Positions 33,011-43,571 of a stretch of DNA of 64,000 nucleotides are shown one piece after another. The stretch spans positions 1-64,000 of the forward strand of contig JAKCPI010003147.1 in assembly GCA_023213315.1 (NCBI GenBank), in the 5' to 3' direction. This DNA comes from Euborellia annulipes (Eukaryota > Arthropoda > Insecta > Dermaptera > Anisolabididae). Below the pieces are notes generated by a model. The model saw only the letters and a list, made by a program, of their open reading frames with translations. It was not told where the DNA came from and searched no databases. Position 1 is the stretch's first letter. Each line of letters starts with the position of its first letter. A program made the translations under genes and the position numbers.

Positions 33011-33800
33011 GGTTGTTCGGACATTAAAGCACTTGAGTAGATTAAAAGCTAATTTTTTAATATGTTATTAATCACTATCAAATACGTATAAAATAAAATT
33101 TTTGAAGCAGATCTGACACAGGGTTATCGTGTAATTAATTTTTAAAAAATTGAAATTTAACATGTAGCCTATGGGGAATAACGACGAAACGCACACATAT
33201 CGAATTATATAGGCATCTGTGCAAATGATACAAAAACAAAAAACTTACATTTTATTAATTCACTTCCGAGGAATACGTTAAAAATAAAACCAAAAGTTTC
33301 TGCTGACCGCTTTTAAAGATATTTTAACAAGAAAGTCAAAAAATTCTCCAAAATGACAGTCGCTAATATTTAAAAATAATGAATTCTCGAGAGTCAGACC
33401 AGCCTGGCAACGTCGCATAGCATAAGTGTCTTATCTCTATGTCAGATACATTTTTTTTTCAATTTTACAATATTTTTTCTCGCAAATCGTCCATTGTGTT
33501 TAAACTGATTTGCATTAAACATTGTAATATATTAAATAAAATAAAATTTAAGGCGTTTAAGATTTAAAATTGATAGTTGATGAATGCAATGTTGCCAGTT
33601 CTATATTACGTGAAAAACTACTCAAGTCGAAAGTCATTCATTTATTATTTTTGGTAATTAAATTATTAACTTAATCCAATTATAAACTATGATAGGTCAC
33701 GACTAAATTATAATAAGGAATTTTGGCATTCAAATTTTTAATTTTATTTAAAAAAAAATTTAGATTCTATTATGACTTACGATGTACTATCCGAACAACC
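33011..33800. mobile_element. 790 bp TTAA-flanked element
   Basis: Both ends are flanked by TTAA (33007-33010 and 33801-33804), with terminal inverted repeats GGTTGTTCGGA. TTAA duplication is typical of piggyBac and Kolobok transposons. The interior has no significant open frame, so it is non-autonomous. The TIR is only 11 bp, so the assignment rests mainly on the TTAA. Confidence 0.65.
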
Positions 33801-33853
33801 TTAAGAAAAAAAAAAATTTATTTAATGTTAATTAAGAGCTAAAGCTTTTTTGT

Positions 33854-33985
33854 TAAAATAAATTAATAATAAATATTCATTGTTGATAATTAATTATTAA
33901 ATTTAAAAGAGAAAGAGAGAAAAAATAAACAATTGGCATTAATTCCAAGGGATCATGGTAGAATATATATGTATATATAGCTAGC
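33854..33985 (+). repeat. D4 repeat, copy 2
   Basis: AATATTCATTGTTGATAATT, AACAATTGGCATTAATTCC, then GGGATCATGGTAGAATATAT: the core carries an inserted CATG-like stretch. Confidence 0.7.
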
Positions 33986-34089
33986 TATTTGTTGAAATAT
34001 TATTATTTATTTGTTTATTCCTTTTCTCTTACCTCTTTTCGAGACTTTAGGAGTATAAATTACATACATTTGCATTTGTTAACATGTAA

Positions 34090-34480
34090 TTACCAGTATT
34101 ATAAAGTTACTCACCTCATATTCGGTTTCTTCTTTCCATATGTGTCTTCTCAGACCAGAAGTATCTTCCTTGGATTTTTTCTTCTTCCTCCATTCCCCAG
34201 ACTTTGGCGCTACTTCTCTTAACGATACTCCAGACCCTCTTGTTATCTACTTTACATGTTGATGGAATTATGCTGCTTAAACATGGATCTTAGATACTTG
34301 AGCTCTTTTATTGTTTGGGTTATCCAGTTTGCATTCTTCTTCTCTCCCTTTGCGACCTCTTCATCTTCTTCAGCTGATTTCTTCTTACTGCTGCCTGAAG
34401 CTCTTAAGGATGTTCTGCCATCATTGCTATGTCCTCTGCATATTGAGGTTATTATTAATACTCCCCATCTGCGATCTCTC
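34090..34480 (-). pseudogene. Possible LINE reverse-transcriptase relic
   Basis: The minus strand reads QYAEDIAMMAEHP near 34440-34400, a stop, then ELQAAVRR, which resembles the YADD box region of LINE reverse transcriptases (second D kept, first D changed to E). Several stops follow, and downstream similarity is not visible. The evidence is a single motif; it may be unrelated. Confidence 0.3.
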
Positions 34481-34489
34481 TAAGGAAAA

Positions 34490-35020
34490 TAATAATTATT
34501 ATTATTTGAAATTCCTATCGGGATTTCCGTTTATTTGCTTGAGGTGCTCTCGTGCACGAAGACACACACCTCGACTTCGGGTATCGGTATTTTGTTTTTA
34601 TTCTCAGGTGTAATGGCGGCTCCTCGATTCCTCGTAATGAGAATTTATCCTTTGGATTTAATTTGCCAGCTGAACCACCAACCCCTTCCCTCTAAAATCC
34701 TTTAATCCTTTATGCATAGATCTCTCTCTTTTTTCGTTTTGGTCAGGAAAATCGCGCAACTAACAGCCAGCCAACCAGTGTCAGATAAATCAACCCTTAA
34801 AGCCATCTTCTTATTTATAGATTAAGCCTTCTTTCTCTTCCTTAGATCCCATTTTAACCTAAAAAAAGAGAAAAGGCTGTATATCATGTCTTAATAAAAA
34901 AAAAAATAATAATAATAATTCACCTTATAGCTGCTGCTATAAATTTTAAAATAAATTAATTTTAAAATTATTAATCATAATTGATGAAATCATAAAAATA
35001 AATATTAGTTACAATGGCAA
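34490..35020. other. Gap, no gene seen
   Basis: A weak adjoined acceptor/donor TTCTCAG|GTGTAA lies at 34607/34608 (+). It is followed by an ATGGCGGC motif. The rest is mixed AT-rich sequence. Confidence 0.35.
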
Positions 35021-35023
35021 TTA

Positions 35024-35150
35024 TTTTGTTAAAATAAATGAATATTAAATATTCATTGTTGATAATTAATAATTAAATTTAAAAGAGAAGAGAAAAAAAT
35101 AAACAATTGGCATTAATTGCAAGGGATGTAGAATATACACATCTATAGCT
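35024..35150 (+). repeat. D4 repeat, copy 3
   Basis: AATATTCATTGTTGATAATT, AACAATTGGCATTAATTGC, GGGATGTAGAATATACACAT. It is very close to copies 1 and 2 over ~125 bp. Confidence 0.7.
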
Positions 35151-35921
35151 ATAGCCTATATATATCCACAAGCAGCGAGACTTAACCTGAAAAACTTATA
35201 ATCTCTATTTCTTGATGTTGTTATTAATAAATACAATTTATTTACCAGAATTACTATTAATGAGATTGAATTTATATGTAATAGAATAGAATAACAATTG
35301 TTTTTACTTAAGATTCTCTCACATGAAGTGAAACTTCTTAACTTTACGGAGAACAATTTCTGTATTGCCACATAAAATTTATATTTTCTTGCCCAATGAC
35401 ATCATCCGGGAATTGTCCCTTGCAGTTTTTAAATGCACAGTGTTGTTGTTTTAGAAGATGGAAGTTTAGCGACTCTCAGAGAAATTTGACATGCAACGTC
35501 ACGCCTTTTTAATTTCCTAATATAAAAGAAGCGAAGGGAGACTTTTTGTTAAAGATGGCGGGGGAGGAATTTATCTTGTAGACTAATTAACGAAAGGGAT
35601 AATGGATGATTATACTTTAATAAAAAAAAAAAAGAAAAAGAAGAAAGAGAGCGTCTCATTAACGTCTGTCCGTCTGTCTGTCTGTCTGTCACTAATTAAT
35701 TGTTAAATAATAACAATAATAACAAGATGATGACGCCGTGGGTGACAAAAAGTGATTAATTACATTCAAAGAGTCTTTTCAAATACAAATCGGTGCTCTT
35801 ATCAATAGAAAAGCCAGCCAGCCAGCCAGCCACGTCTCGTTCGTTAATTTTGTGCTACTTTGTTATCACTTTGCACTCACTGGCCATGGCTTCTTCAGTC
35901 AAAGTAAAATGAAGAAAAAGA

Positions 35922-35946
35922 CGTTTCCGGCCTTCATCAGGACCTT
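35922..35946 (-). ncRNA. Short hammerhead-like motif
   Basis: The minus strand reads GTCCTGATGAAGGCCG then GAAACGTC. Stem II is only GG/CC. It abuts the tail end of the A-repeat that starts at 35948. Confidence 0.35.
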
Positions 35947-35947
35947 T

Positions 35948-36570
35948 ATACTTTCTCTTACCTCTATATATATGTTAATAGAAAGTATTGGATTCGTGAC
36001 AAAAATTCGATGTCGAGATTTTGACGGATATACACGTTTTGAGGTCCCCTGAATCCAAAAAAGTGGTTTTCGCGACATGGTTTGTTTGTGAACAAAGTAT
36101 CTCAGGAACTAAAAGAGCTAGGAGGTTGAAATTTTATATTTAAGTTAGGCACCCCCCTGGGACATGACACGAAGCTTTTGAACAAAATCGACCAAAGAGT
36201 ACTAGTACTTTACTGATGCACTTTTTCAGTTTTTTTCGATTTTCTCAAAATTGACTCCAACGATTTCGATTAAAATTCATAAATCAATTATTTTTTAGAT
36301 GCTCTTTGAAATGTATATTCTCATTTTGCCATTGAAATCTTCTGAAGACCACTTTACTCTTGTACTTCATAGGAAAGATAGGAGAAATGCTAACAAAATA
36401 TAAATATTCTCCCATGTTTATAAATGTTACATCTTGAATTTTAATTAGTTGGCGGAAACTAAATATATGCCGACACGAAAAATCTGGTGTGACAAGCACA
36501 GAACACAACTTTCGATTACCGAAGTGTAAGAGAAAGTTGTGTGCTGTGCGCCAGTCACGCCAGATTTTTT
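35948..36570 (-). mobile_element. A-repeat, near full length
   Basis: It starts TACTTTCTCTTACCTCTATA (the tail end) and finishes with the hairpin head AAATCTGGTGTGACAAGCAC...CAGTCACGCCAGATTTTTT. The (CAGA)n tract is absent and replaced by TTTGTTTGTG. The shared frame (36284-36508) is open with a 9 bp deletion. Confidence 0.8.
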
Positions 36571-36763
36571 AGTTTTAAAATTATATCGTAGATTAAATTA
36601 TCAATTATTGATAGAAATTTATTTTTTATTTAAATTCATTTTTTGTAACTCTAAAACTAAATATTTGACTGATTTTTATGGGGAGTTTTTTTTTTCTTTT
36701 CTAATATGTACTAGGAATTGCATAATAGCAAATGATAGGGAAAAGCAAAATTATAACAAAATA

Positions 36764-36844
36764 AACCTGGTGGGTCAAGCACAGAACACTCGTTGAAGAC
36801 AAGAGAAATTTCTGTGCTGTGCAAGCAGTCACACCGGATTTTTA
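36764..36844. mobile_element. A-repeat hairpin head alone
   Basis: AACCTGGTGGGTCAAGCACA and GCTGTGCAAGCAGTCACACC form a decayed head hairpin with no body on either side. Its pair-like arms suggest that the head can occur alone, as at 53.49 kb. Confidence 0.55.
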
Positions 36845-37181
36845 GAGAATTCCATGCCCACTGAGAGATATTCTCTCTGACGAAATAATAAAATAATCCC
36901 CAAATAAATCCCCGTTTATTTATTTTTTAAGTTCTCTCCCTCTCTAAATTGAATTTTTAATATTTTTAAATCTTATAAAATATTTTTTATTTTTTTTTTT
37001 TTGTTTGGTAATAAATTGAGTTTAAAGGATTTCAATATTGACAAGAGGGGGAGGGGAGGGGGGAGGGGATTTATTCTCTGTTGTTGTTGTTGTTGTTTGT
37101 GAAAAAAGATTATTATTTTGTTTTTAAAGAGTGATACGCTCTCTGGGCATAAGTTGGATTTAAACGACCGAGTAGCTAAAT

Positions 37182-37520
37182 AAAATCTGGTGGGACTGCC
37201 TTCGGTGATTGAAAGTTGTGTTCGTTGCTTCTTGCCACACCAGGTTTTTCGTCTTGTCCACAGGGCTTTAGATCTATTAGAACACCTATGAAGTACAAGA
37301 GTAAAGTGTCCTTCAAACAATTTTGAGACCAAAATGAGAATATACATTTTAAAGAGCATCTAAAAAATAATTAATTTTTGAATTTTAATCAAAATCGTTG
37401 GAGTGAGTTGTGAGAAAATCGAAGAAAACTGAAAAAGTACATCAGTAAAGTACTAGTACTCTTTGGCCGATTTTGTTTAAAACCTTTGGATTGCTTGCTC
37501 TAATTTAAATATAAAATTTT
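37182..37520 (+). mobile_element. A-repeat, truncated
   Basis: A shortened head (AATCTGGTGGGACTGCC...GCCACACCAGGTTTTT) is followed by AAGTACAAGAGTAAAGTGTC, AAAATGAGAATATACATTTT and AAAGTACTAGTACTCTTTGG. It ends near 37520 before the (CAGA)n block. Confidence 0.7.
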
Positions 37521-37607
37521 TGAATATGCCATGAGGCAAAAATACATTCCTAGTTTCCAGGCTGCCAAATATCTCTTTTGTTTTGTTTTTTTATAAATCA
37601 AAATTTG

Positions 37608-37811
37608 TTAAATGAAATAACAAAAAATCTTGCAAAAGTGACTGGCGACGGCCTTTTAAATAAATAACTAACTTAAAAAAAAAAAAAAAATAGGCAGAAC
37701 CTGGATTTGAACCCCGGATCTTCGTATTTGAACTCAGCATGCTCAATCGACAGATCCTGGGTTCAAATACTGCTTCTGCCTATTTTTTTTTTTTTAGTTA
37801 TTTCATTTAAC
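37608..37811. repeat. Foldback with tRNA-like arms
   Basis: The outer arms GTTAAATGAAATAAC (37608-37622) and GTTATTTCATTTAAC (37797-37811) are perfect inverted copies. Inside, past A/T runs, AGGCAGAACCTGGATTTGAA and its inverted, diverged partner TTCAAATACTGCTTCTGCCT face each other. Each is like the T-arm and acceptor end of a tRNA with a B box GGTTCAAATCC or GGTTCAAATAC. The minus strand also has a D-arm-like GATTGAGCATGC. No complete cloverleaf can be drawn. Confidence 0.65.
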
Positions 37812-37814
37812 ACG

Positions 37815-38130
37815 TATCAATTAAAGGGCTAAAATAATAGAATTTTTGAATTTGTAAGAAAACATGCCGTGCTTAAATCTATTTGTGAAAGATGAAATGT
37901 TTGTTATTGCATCTTCTGTTTGCTGAGGCCTTCCTGGGAGGTTTTTTATTTAATGATTACCAGGGAGAGGGATTGGGGTCACCTAGTGACCACTCGACTT
38001 GATTAAATGTAACAATTTCATACATAATCAAAAGGAAAGGGGCGGGGGGGCGTTAAACAGGAAATCATTTGATGACAATTGACTCAAGAGAGTGCCAGAG
38101 AGGGAGAGAGAGAATAAAATCAACGAATAT
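37815..38130. other. Gap, no gene seen
   Basis: Mixed sequence with a G-rich GGGGCGGGGGGGCG at 38040-38053. No repeats recognised. Confidence 0.4.
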
Positions 38131-38134
38131 TTTA

Positions 38135-38345
38135 TAAAACTAGCCTCGCCGCCCGCCTGCGGCGGACCCTCGCCTTTTCTTCTTAATTATCAAAAGAAAA
38201 TTATTATTATTCCATTCCAATCCAGTGCCTGCTTGGAGGATTTGTTTACATTCATAGAATATATAAATGCAAAGAATACAAAAATCTTTCTCTATACATT
38301 TCCTATGCGAGAAATCTTAACTTTAGGAATTTTTAAGGACCCTCC
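38135..38345 (+). repeat. CTAGC-CGCCCGCC repeat, copy 1
   Basis: AAAACTAGCCTCGCCGCCCG, TTCCAATCCAGTGCCTGCTT, GAGGATTTGTTTACATTCAT, CTATACATTTCCTATG. It shares all these blocks with 39.64-39.99 kb. Repeats starting ACTAGC plus a CG-rich head and ending near a TATATAGATT are known at LINE-type 3' ends in invertebrates, but I cannot name the family. Confidence 0.65.
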
Positions 38346-38349
38346 TACT

Positions 38350-39630
38350 GTATATGTTGGTCTTTATACAAATTATAAAGGCTGAATAAATTGATTTGGG
38401 CATCAGTAATGCAACGTTCTTTTTTTCTTGTTCCACAAATCGTAAGCAGAACCTTAAAATCAACTTATGGGCATTGCGAAAATTTTTTTTTGTAAAAAAA
38501 ATCGAAAATCGATTAAAAATTGATTTTTTAAAAGTCAAAATCGATTATTTGGTTTCGATTTTAAAATCGATTCAGCCTCCGAATCTACCGACCCTAATTT
38601 TTATCTCTTTACAAAAGAGATTCAATTCCCTTCCCGTGACGCAATATTTTCTTCACTTTGTCTAGATAAAGTCTTAAAAGAATTCGACCCCCTGAGTCAA
38701 AAAAAGCACTTAGCGAAATTGATGAAATTTTGAATCTTTTTTTTTTACCCTAAAAGCGTGCTTGCTATTCTGTATCAACTTTTGGAGTAAACACGTCAAC
38801 GATTTTGAAATTTCTTCATTTTTTATGTCATCTTATGATCAAGCACGCGATTTACAATATATACAATGTTTTTATTCTTTGACATTTGATCTTTGATTTC
38901 AAACTGGGTTCAAGCACAAAAGCAGATGAAAAAGGATCTCTCTATTACAGCGTTGTTTCGGATTAGTGCATTTGAGAGATGATGCATTTACCGTATAGAC
39001 AGAGAAGATCGTCTCTGAGAAGGCAATTTTTTTAAATTTAATAAAATCTCCTCCCTCACTTAGTTATTAAATAAATAGAAAATATCCCGAGGGCGGGGCG
39101 AGGGGGGGGGGCATTTCCTATAAAATCGAAAAAAGAAGAAGGAAAGAGAGACGGACAGACGGACAGACAGGACTGACTCTTTGTGATAAGTAATAGAGTA
39201 CAAAGAGTATACAAACACTCTCTTTTATCTGAATTGATTCCAATTCAATTCCAATGGAAAGGATAAATAGAATTGAAGGGAGAATTCTTCCCTTAGCTAC
39301 TAGCTGCACAGCCTTCTATCTGCCTGAGCCTTATCCTATAAATAAATGAACCGACGGCCTCACACTTGGTACGAAAAAAAAAAGGATAAAGGCCAGCCTT
39401 AGCTCGGGTAACTCGTGGTATCGCCATCTGAGTGAATTAAAAGCACCGGCTAATTAATATGTTAGTTGGCCGTTAAATTCTCTACACCTAGAGGGGCTCC
39501 AGGAGGGAAAAAAAGGCACATGGAATCTTTGCTCCTCAAATACTCGGGCACTTTTAAGGATTTTCGTAAACGGTTTTGTTAAAATGTTTTAAATTCGTGA
39601 GCATTTCACTTAATAGAATGCTTTTTTTTA
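38350..39630. other. Gap, no gene seen
   Basis: Contains a run of TCGATTTTAAAATCGATT-like A/T palindromes at 38500-38570 and a (GACG)n tract at 39150-39172. 39340-39545 is GC-richer and unexplained. Confidence 0.35.
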
Positions 39631-39637
39631 AACTAGC

Positions 39638-39990
39638 CGCGCCACCCGCCTGCGGCACACCTTCGCTTTTTCTTCTTAATTAAGAAAGGAAAATCATTAT
39701 TATTACTATTCCAATCCAGTGCCTGCTTGAGGATTTGTTTACATTCATGGAATACACAAATGAAAAGAATACATAAATATTTCTCTATACATTTCCTATG
39801 GGAGAAATCGTAACTTTAAGAATTAATAACTCAAAAAGTTATAGGAATTTCGGGATGAAAATAATTTTCCTGTAATCCCGAGAAGGTCCTCTTTAGGCAT
39901 ATAAAATTTCATTTCAAGATTCCAAAGGGGAGTTGCTTAAATAGAGCGTGACAGACGGACATTAGCGAATTATATACATATATAGATTCC
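39638..39990 (+). repeat. CTAGC-CGCCCGCC repeat, copy 2, longer
   Basis: AAACTAGCCGCGCCACCCGC, the same inner blocks as copy 1, then GGAGTTGCTTAAATAGAGCG, TGACAGACGGACATTAGCG and the end TATACATATATAGATT. Being longer at the right, it shows where copy 1 was truncated. Confidence 0.65.
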
Positions 39991-40094
39991 GATTAATTCA
40001 AAGATATATTTTTTTTTTTGATATTTACAGAAAACGTTCTATTATGAAAATTGTAATTTTTTTTTATCCAAAAAAGGAAAATCATTTAATATTT

Positions 40095-40275
40095 TTTTTT
40101 TTTTTTTTTAAGGTCCTTCTCGGCATCTAAGGCCATTTAGACCCCATCCCTATTTATTTCAAATGATTTGTAGTCAAATCAAATGAAATAAATTTTTCTC
40201 GCTTGGGATGGGAAGCGAACCCGGGACTCCGGTGCGAGAAGCTAATGTCTTCTCACTGAGCCACGGCTCCCGGGC
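40095..40275 (-). mobile_element. SINE-B with 13 bp TSD
   Basis: The 181 bp insert is flanked by identical TCATTTAATATTT (40082-40094 and 40276-40288). The minus strand has a tRNA-like head GGGAGCCGTGGCTCAGTGAG with B box GGTTCGCTTCC, a short body, a TTAGATGCCGAGAAGGACC phrase and an A tail. The head differs from SINE-A. Phrases like TTCGGCATCGAAGGCCATTT at 19.51, 27.07 and 60.02 kb resemble its tail and may be decayed copies. Confidence 0.85.
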
Positions 40276-40734
40276 TCATTTAATATTTAAATAATACCAA
40301 AAATAAATTTCGTATTTATTTAAAAATTAACGGCCAAATAGTTGAGCACTCTTGCAAAAGATGGCGGGCTAGTCCAACAGCCGGCATTATCAGATCACTT
40401 ATAAGCCTATAGGCTATTTATATATTTTGATGCCGTTATATAACAATATTTATAAACTAAAAAAGATCAACGAAATACATGAGATTAAATATAGCTCCAC
40501 CATTCTGCCATCTGTTGGTAACTTTGCGTAATAGTTGGGCTTTTTGGCTAACTTTTTAAGAGGCCTAACGCAAAAACATGCAAACAGCTTTGCCTCTTGT
40601 AGAGGCTGAATACATTACAAAAGAAAAGATTAAATTTCTATAAATTCTATAAATGACATCTAAAAATTTATTCTTTTTATGAGGATGTGACAAAAGGGCA
40701 GCCAAGGCGAAGAATAAAATATTTTTTTTTGTCG

Positions 40735-40776
40735 ACGTTTCGAGTGCCGATCGCACTCTTCATCGGGATAAAAATG
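40735..40776 (-). ncRNA. Hammerhead-like motif, one core change
   Basis: The minus strand reads CCGATGAAGAGTGCGATCGG then CACTCGAAACGTCGAC. The first core base pair has changed (CCGATGA for CTGATGA); stem II (6 bp, loop GATCG) is intact. Confidence 0.4.
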
Positions 40777-40866
40777 ATGTCAGGTTAATTGGCTTGACAG
40801 TGTAGCAGGATCCGAACGTTGCTACACTGCCATGTCAAATAACCTGACAACAACTTGAGATCACTT

Positions 40867-40909
40867 TTGTCCTGATGAAGAGTGCGATCGGCACTCGAAA
40901 CGTCGACAA
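40867..40909 (+). ncRNA. Hammerhead-like motif, best copy
   Basis: TTGTC, CTGATGA (40872-40878), an extra A, stem GAGTGC (40880-40885), loop GATCG, stem GCACTC (40891-40896), GAAAC, GTC, GACAA. Stem II is a perfect 6 bp. TTGTC and GACAA can form stem I, with the cut expected after 40904. The palindromic ACGT between core and cut would leave stem III to form only in a dimer, as described for Penelope-type hammerheads. The extra A is non-standard. Confidence 0.55.
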
Positions 40910-41079
40910 TTTTTATTTTTTTTTTCGCCTTTTGCCACATCCTCATTTCATAATGTCCAGCCATCAAGAAACAACTTCAGTAGTTTATTCTCTTTATATT
41001 GAACGAAATTTCTCCAGGATTAGGAAGATGTAGGCAGCCAGCAAGTGATAAAAAAAACTTTATTTAATTATCGACGACG

Positions 41080-41128
41080 TTTCGGAATCACATCGATCCC
41101 ATCTTCAGGACCTACGGTCATCGAAAAA
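41080..41128 (-). ncRNA. Hammerhead-like motif
   Basis: The minus strand reads GTCCTGAAGATGGGATCGAT then GTGATTCC, GAAACGTCGTC. Stem GGGATC/GATTCC (6 bp with a G-T pair) has loop GATGT. After GAAACGTC comes GTC instead of GAC, which breaks the closing pairs of stem I. Confidence 0.45.
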
Positions 41129-41247
41129 TTTTATTTTGTGTTAATTAGACAATCTATCTAAGCAACATTAACAGATTATCGTAAGTGTTTTGTTTTTATA
41201 AAAAACATACTTGTATATTTTGCCTAATTAACAACAAATAAAATTTC

Positions 41248-41312
41248 GTAGGTCCTGAAGATGGGATCGATGTGTTTCCGAAACGTCGACGTCACTTGCT
41301 GGCTGCCTACAT
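41248..41312 (+). ncRNA. Hammerhead-like motif
   Basis: GTAGGTC, CTGAAGA, an extra T, GGGATC, GATGT, GTTTCC, GAAACGTC, GACGTCACTTGCTGGCTGCC, TAC. Stem II has one mismatch compared with the partner. GTC/GAC plus GTAGG/CCTAC across an internal loop can form stem I. Confidence 0.5.
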
Positions 41313-41661
41313 CTACCTAATGCCAATCGAATTTCTCCACAAATTGTTTTTTATCAAATATATCCATACTAGCCTAGCATGCACACCAAAAGTGTTGACC
41401 TCCACACTATCCTTCAACACTTTTGCTGCGTATGGTATGGTTAGCAAAAATAAATTCTTTTTTTTAAATATGTTAGTTTTAACAAAAACAACAACAACAA
41501 AAGTTGTATTTTCTATTCTCTCTATCTTTGTTTGCACAAATGATTCGTTTTTCCCTTCTGAATGTGATTTGACGGACGGTAATCATCTTTTCTCTCACTC
41601 GCAGAGTCATTAAGGACCTTATCGCCAAGGGCCAGCCAGAGAACAGAAGCAGAAGCTTTAG

Positions 41662-41700
41662 CCCCTCCCCCTCTCCCCCTCCCCCTCCCCTCCCTCCCCT
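41662..41700. repeat. C-rich G-quadruplex-prone tract
   Basis: Seven runs of three to five C are split by single T or CT. It is the most regular of about ten such tracts in the window. Confidence 0.7.
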
Positions 41701-41802
41701 CGTTTCCTTTTTTTTTCTATATAATCCAAAAAAGAGAGAGATAGAGAAACAATCATAGAAGAGGAGATTCTAAAGGGTTTATAAATTTACATTCATGTTG
41801 AT

Positions 41803-41940
41803 ATTTTGATGGAAATACACGTTTCAATCGAAACGAAAAGAGCATGGAGGTTGAAATTTTATATTTAAGTTTGATTCCCCCCCCTGGGCACGTGACACGA
41901 AGCTTTTGAGCAAAGAGTACAACTTTTTTCGATTGTCTCA
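41803..41940 (-). mobile_element. A-repeat fragment
   Basis: AAAGAGCATGGAGGTTGAAA, TTTTATATTTAAGTTTGATT and CACGTGACACGAAGCTTTTG are A-repeat body phrases in minus orientation; both ends are lost. Confidence 0.6.
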
Positions 41941-42134
41941 GGAGATTGAAATGAATTCTTTTTGTTTTTCGTTTTTGGTCTTTAAGGATTAAATAATAAT
42001 AATAATAAAAAGGAAAAATAATTTGAATTTAATGAATTTTCAATATAGATTAAAAAAAAACAGAGAAGTTTGTAATAAATCTTCTTTTTTTTTTTTGTTT
42101 TTTCCCATATATATTGTCATAATTATGTATATTT

Positions 42135-42270
42135 TAATTGAAAATTACAATTGTGGGTTTTTAAATTTATTTAATTCCTAATTAGAACAAAAAAACAGAG
42201 AGATTTGATAACCTCTCTTTTTGAAGGAATAAAAACAACAAGATGTAGATCGTATATAAATATATAACCT
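42135..42270 (+). repeat. G-module copy
   Basis: ATTTAATTCCTAATTAGAAC, GAGATTTGATAACCTC, ACAACAAGATGTAGATCG at 42235 and TATATAAATATATAACCTCC. Confidence 0.65.
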
Positions 42271-42533
42271 CCAAAAAGGAAAGATATTTCAATTCAATTA
42301 CATTTTGAAATGTCTTTTATAGGTATCTAAATTATTCTTTTTTTTTTTTTTTTTATGAAATATAACGCTATCTCATTGATCTTGGAAATAAAAATTTTAA
42401 AATGTTTGGGTTTTGAGTTCATTTTTGGATTTTATTATCAATTTATGAATTGTGTTATAGTTCCCCGCTGGGCATGTGACTCAAAGCCCCCGAATTGTTT
42501 GAAGCACGCTTCAAAGAAAAAAAAAGATAAAAC

Positions 42534-42681
42534 CAGTGGCGTAACGGATCGTGCGGGCAAAAAGCTAAACTAATTTTGACGGTAGCGGGTAAAATTGTCA
42601 ATTGTCAATTGGCTGCAAAAATTTCCTTGGGGCCCGAAAAAAGGTTGTAGCGGGTGCTAGCTAAAATACGTCACGCCACTG
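42534..42681. mobile_element. hAT-type MITE
   Basis: The 148 bp element has TIRs CAGTGGCGTAACG / CAGTGGCGTGACG (12 of 13) and an 8 bp duplication GATAAAAC / GATAAAAT (42526-42533 and 42682-42689, 7 of 8). The CAGTGGCGTA start is common in hAT MITEs. It has no coding capacity. It sits inside A-repeat-like debris. Confidence 0.8.
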
Positions 42682-43147
42682 GATAAAATTATATGAATTT
42701 TGTTTGTATAGGAAATTTTAAGAAAAAGTTTAAAACCAAGTTTGTCAAAATAATGTTATAAATATATGGTGAGAGAAGAAGCAGGCTGTGCGACTAGTCA
42801 CACCTGCCGCAGAGGAATTCTCATTTGGCAAATGCCATTAAAAAGAAAGAAAGAAGGAATATTTTAATCGTTTCCTTTCTATTCATCATCAGCAGAGAGT
42901 CGAGAGGCCTTCTGGCATTTGTCTATCTAAAGGAGAAAGAAAGAAAGAAAAAGAAAATCCCTTGGAGATATTTACTTGTGGCTGTCAAACAAAAACCTCC
43001 TCTATGCCGATGATACCTCTATCGAATTGCCTAAATATTTAAATTGCTCTCTTCATCTTCCTCTTATCGGCTAAATGATCCTTCAATCAAAACGTCTCTC
43101 TCTCTATTATTTATTTAAATAATCCCCCCCCCCCCACCCACGCACTG

Positions 43148-43375
43148 CTCTCTGTGCTGCTTGTCACACCAGATATTCAAGAAGTGGTGCTTCAAACAAT
43201 TTCAATGCCAAAATGAGAATATACATTCTAAAGAGGATCTAAAAAATAATTGATTTTTTGAATTTTAATCAAATTCCTTTGAGCGAATTTTGAGAAAATC
43301 GAAAAAAACTGAAAAAGTAAAGTATAAGTACTCTTTGGCCGATTTTGTTCAAATGCATCGTGTCACGTGACCACG
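43148..43375 (+). mobile_element. A-repeat fragment
   Basis: Begins within the head (GTGCTGCTTGTCACACCAGA) and continues with AAAATGAGAATATACATTCT, AAAAAATAATTGATTTTTTG and a decayed AGTACTCTTTGGCCGATTTT. It stops at GTGTCACGTGACCACG. Confidence 0.65.
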
Positions 43376-43570
43376 GTGGTATTAGAACACAATATATAAA
43401 TTGTTACTAAAATACAAATATTAACTTAAAAGCCAAAGAATTACATCAAACATTTCATTTTCAAGATTAATGACGTAAATAAATAAAATACTTTTGTCTT
43501 TTTTCTCATAGAATAAAAGAATAGACATTTCAAAATGTAATTGAAGTGAAATATCTATTCTATTTCGAGG

Positions 43571-43571
<1 letters not shown>

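Larger units (their letters stand above)
40679..40950. repeat. Foldback with opposed hammerhead-like arms
   Basis: Arms of ~85 bp: 40679-40768 (ATGAGGATGTGACAAAAGGG...) and 40870-40950 (...TTTTGCCACATCCTCAT). The inner ends carry opposed motifs with identical stem II. The centre has its own palindrome, CAGTGTAGCAGGATCC against GTTGCTACACTG. It has the same plan as 14.6 and 41.0 kb. Confidence 0.8.
41022..41325. repeat. Foldback with opposed hammerhead-like arms
   Basis: Arms 41022-41140 and 41225-41325 share GATGTAGGCAGCCAGCAAGT, the motif region and ATAAAATTT-type sequence, in inverted order. It lies only ~70 bp from the previous foldback but has different arm sequences. Confidence 0.8.

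Noticed and set aside
36973..37359. 128-codon minus frame
   Set aside because: Contains the (GTT)n tract, poly-K/N and part of an A-repeat; no protein-like pattern.
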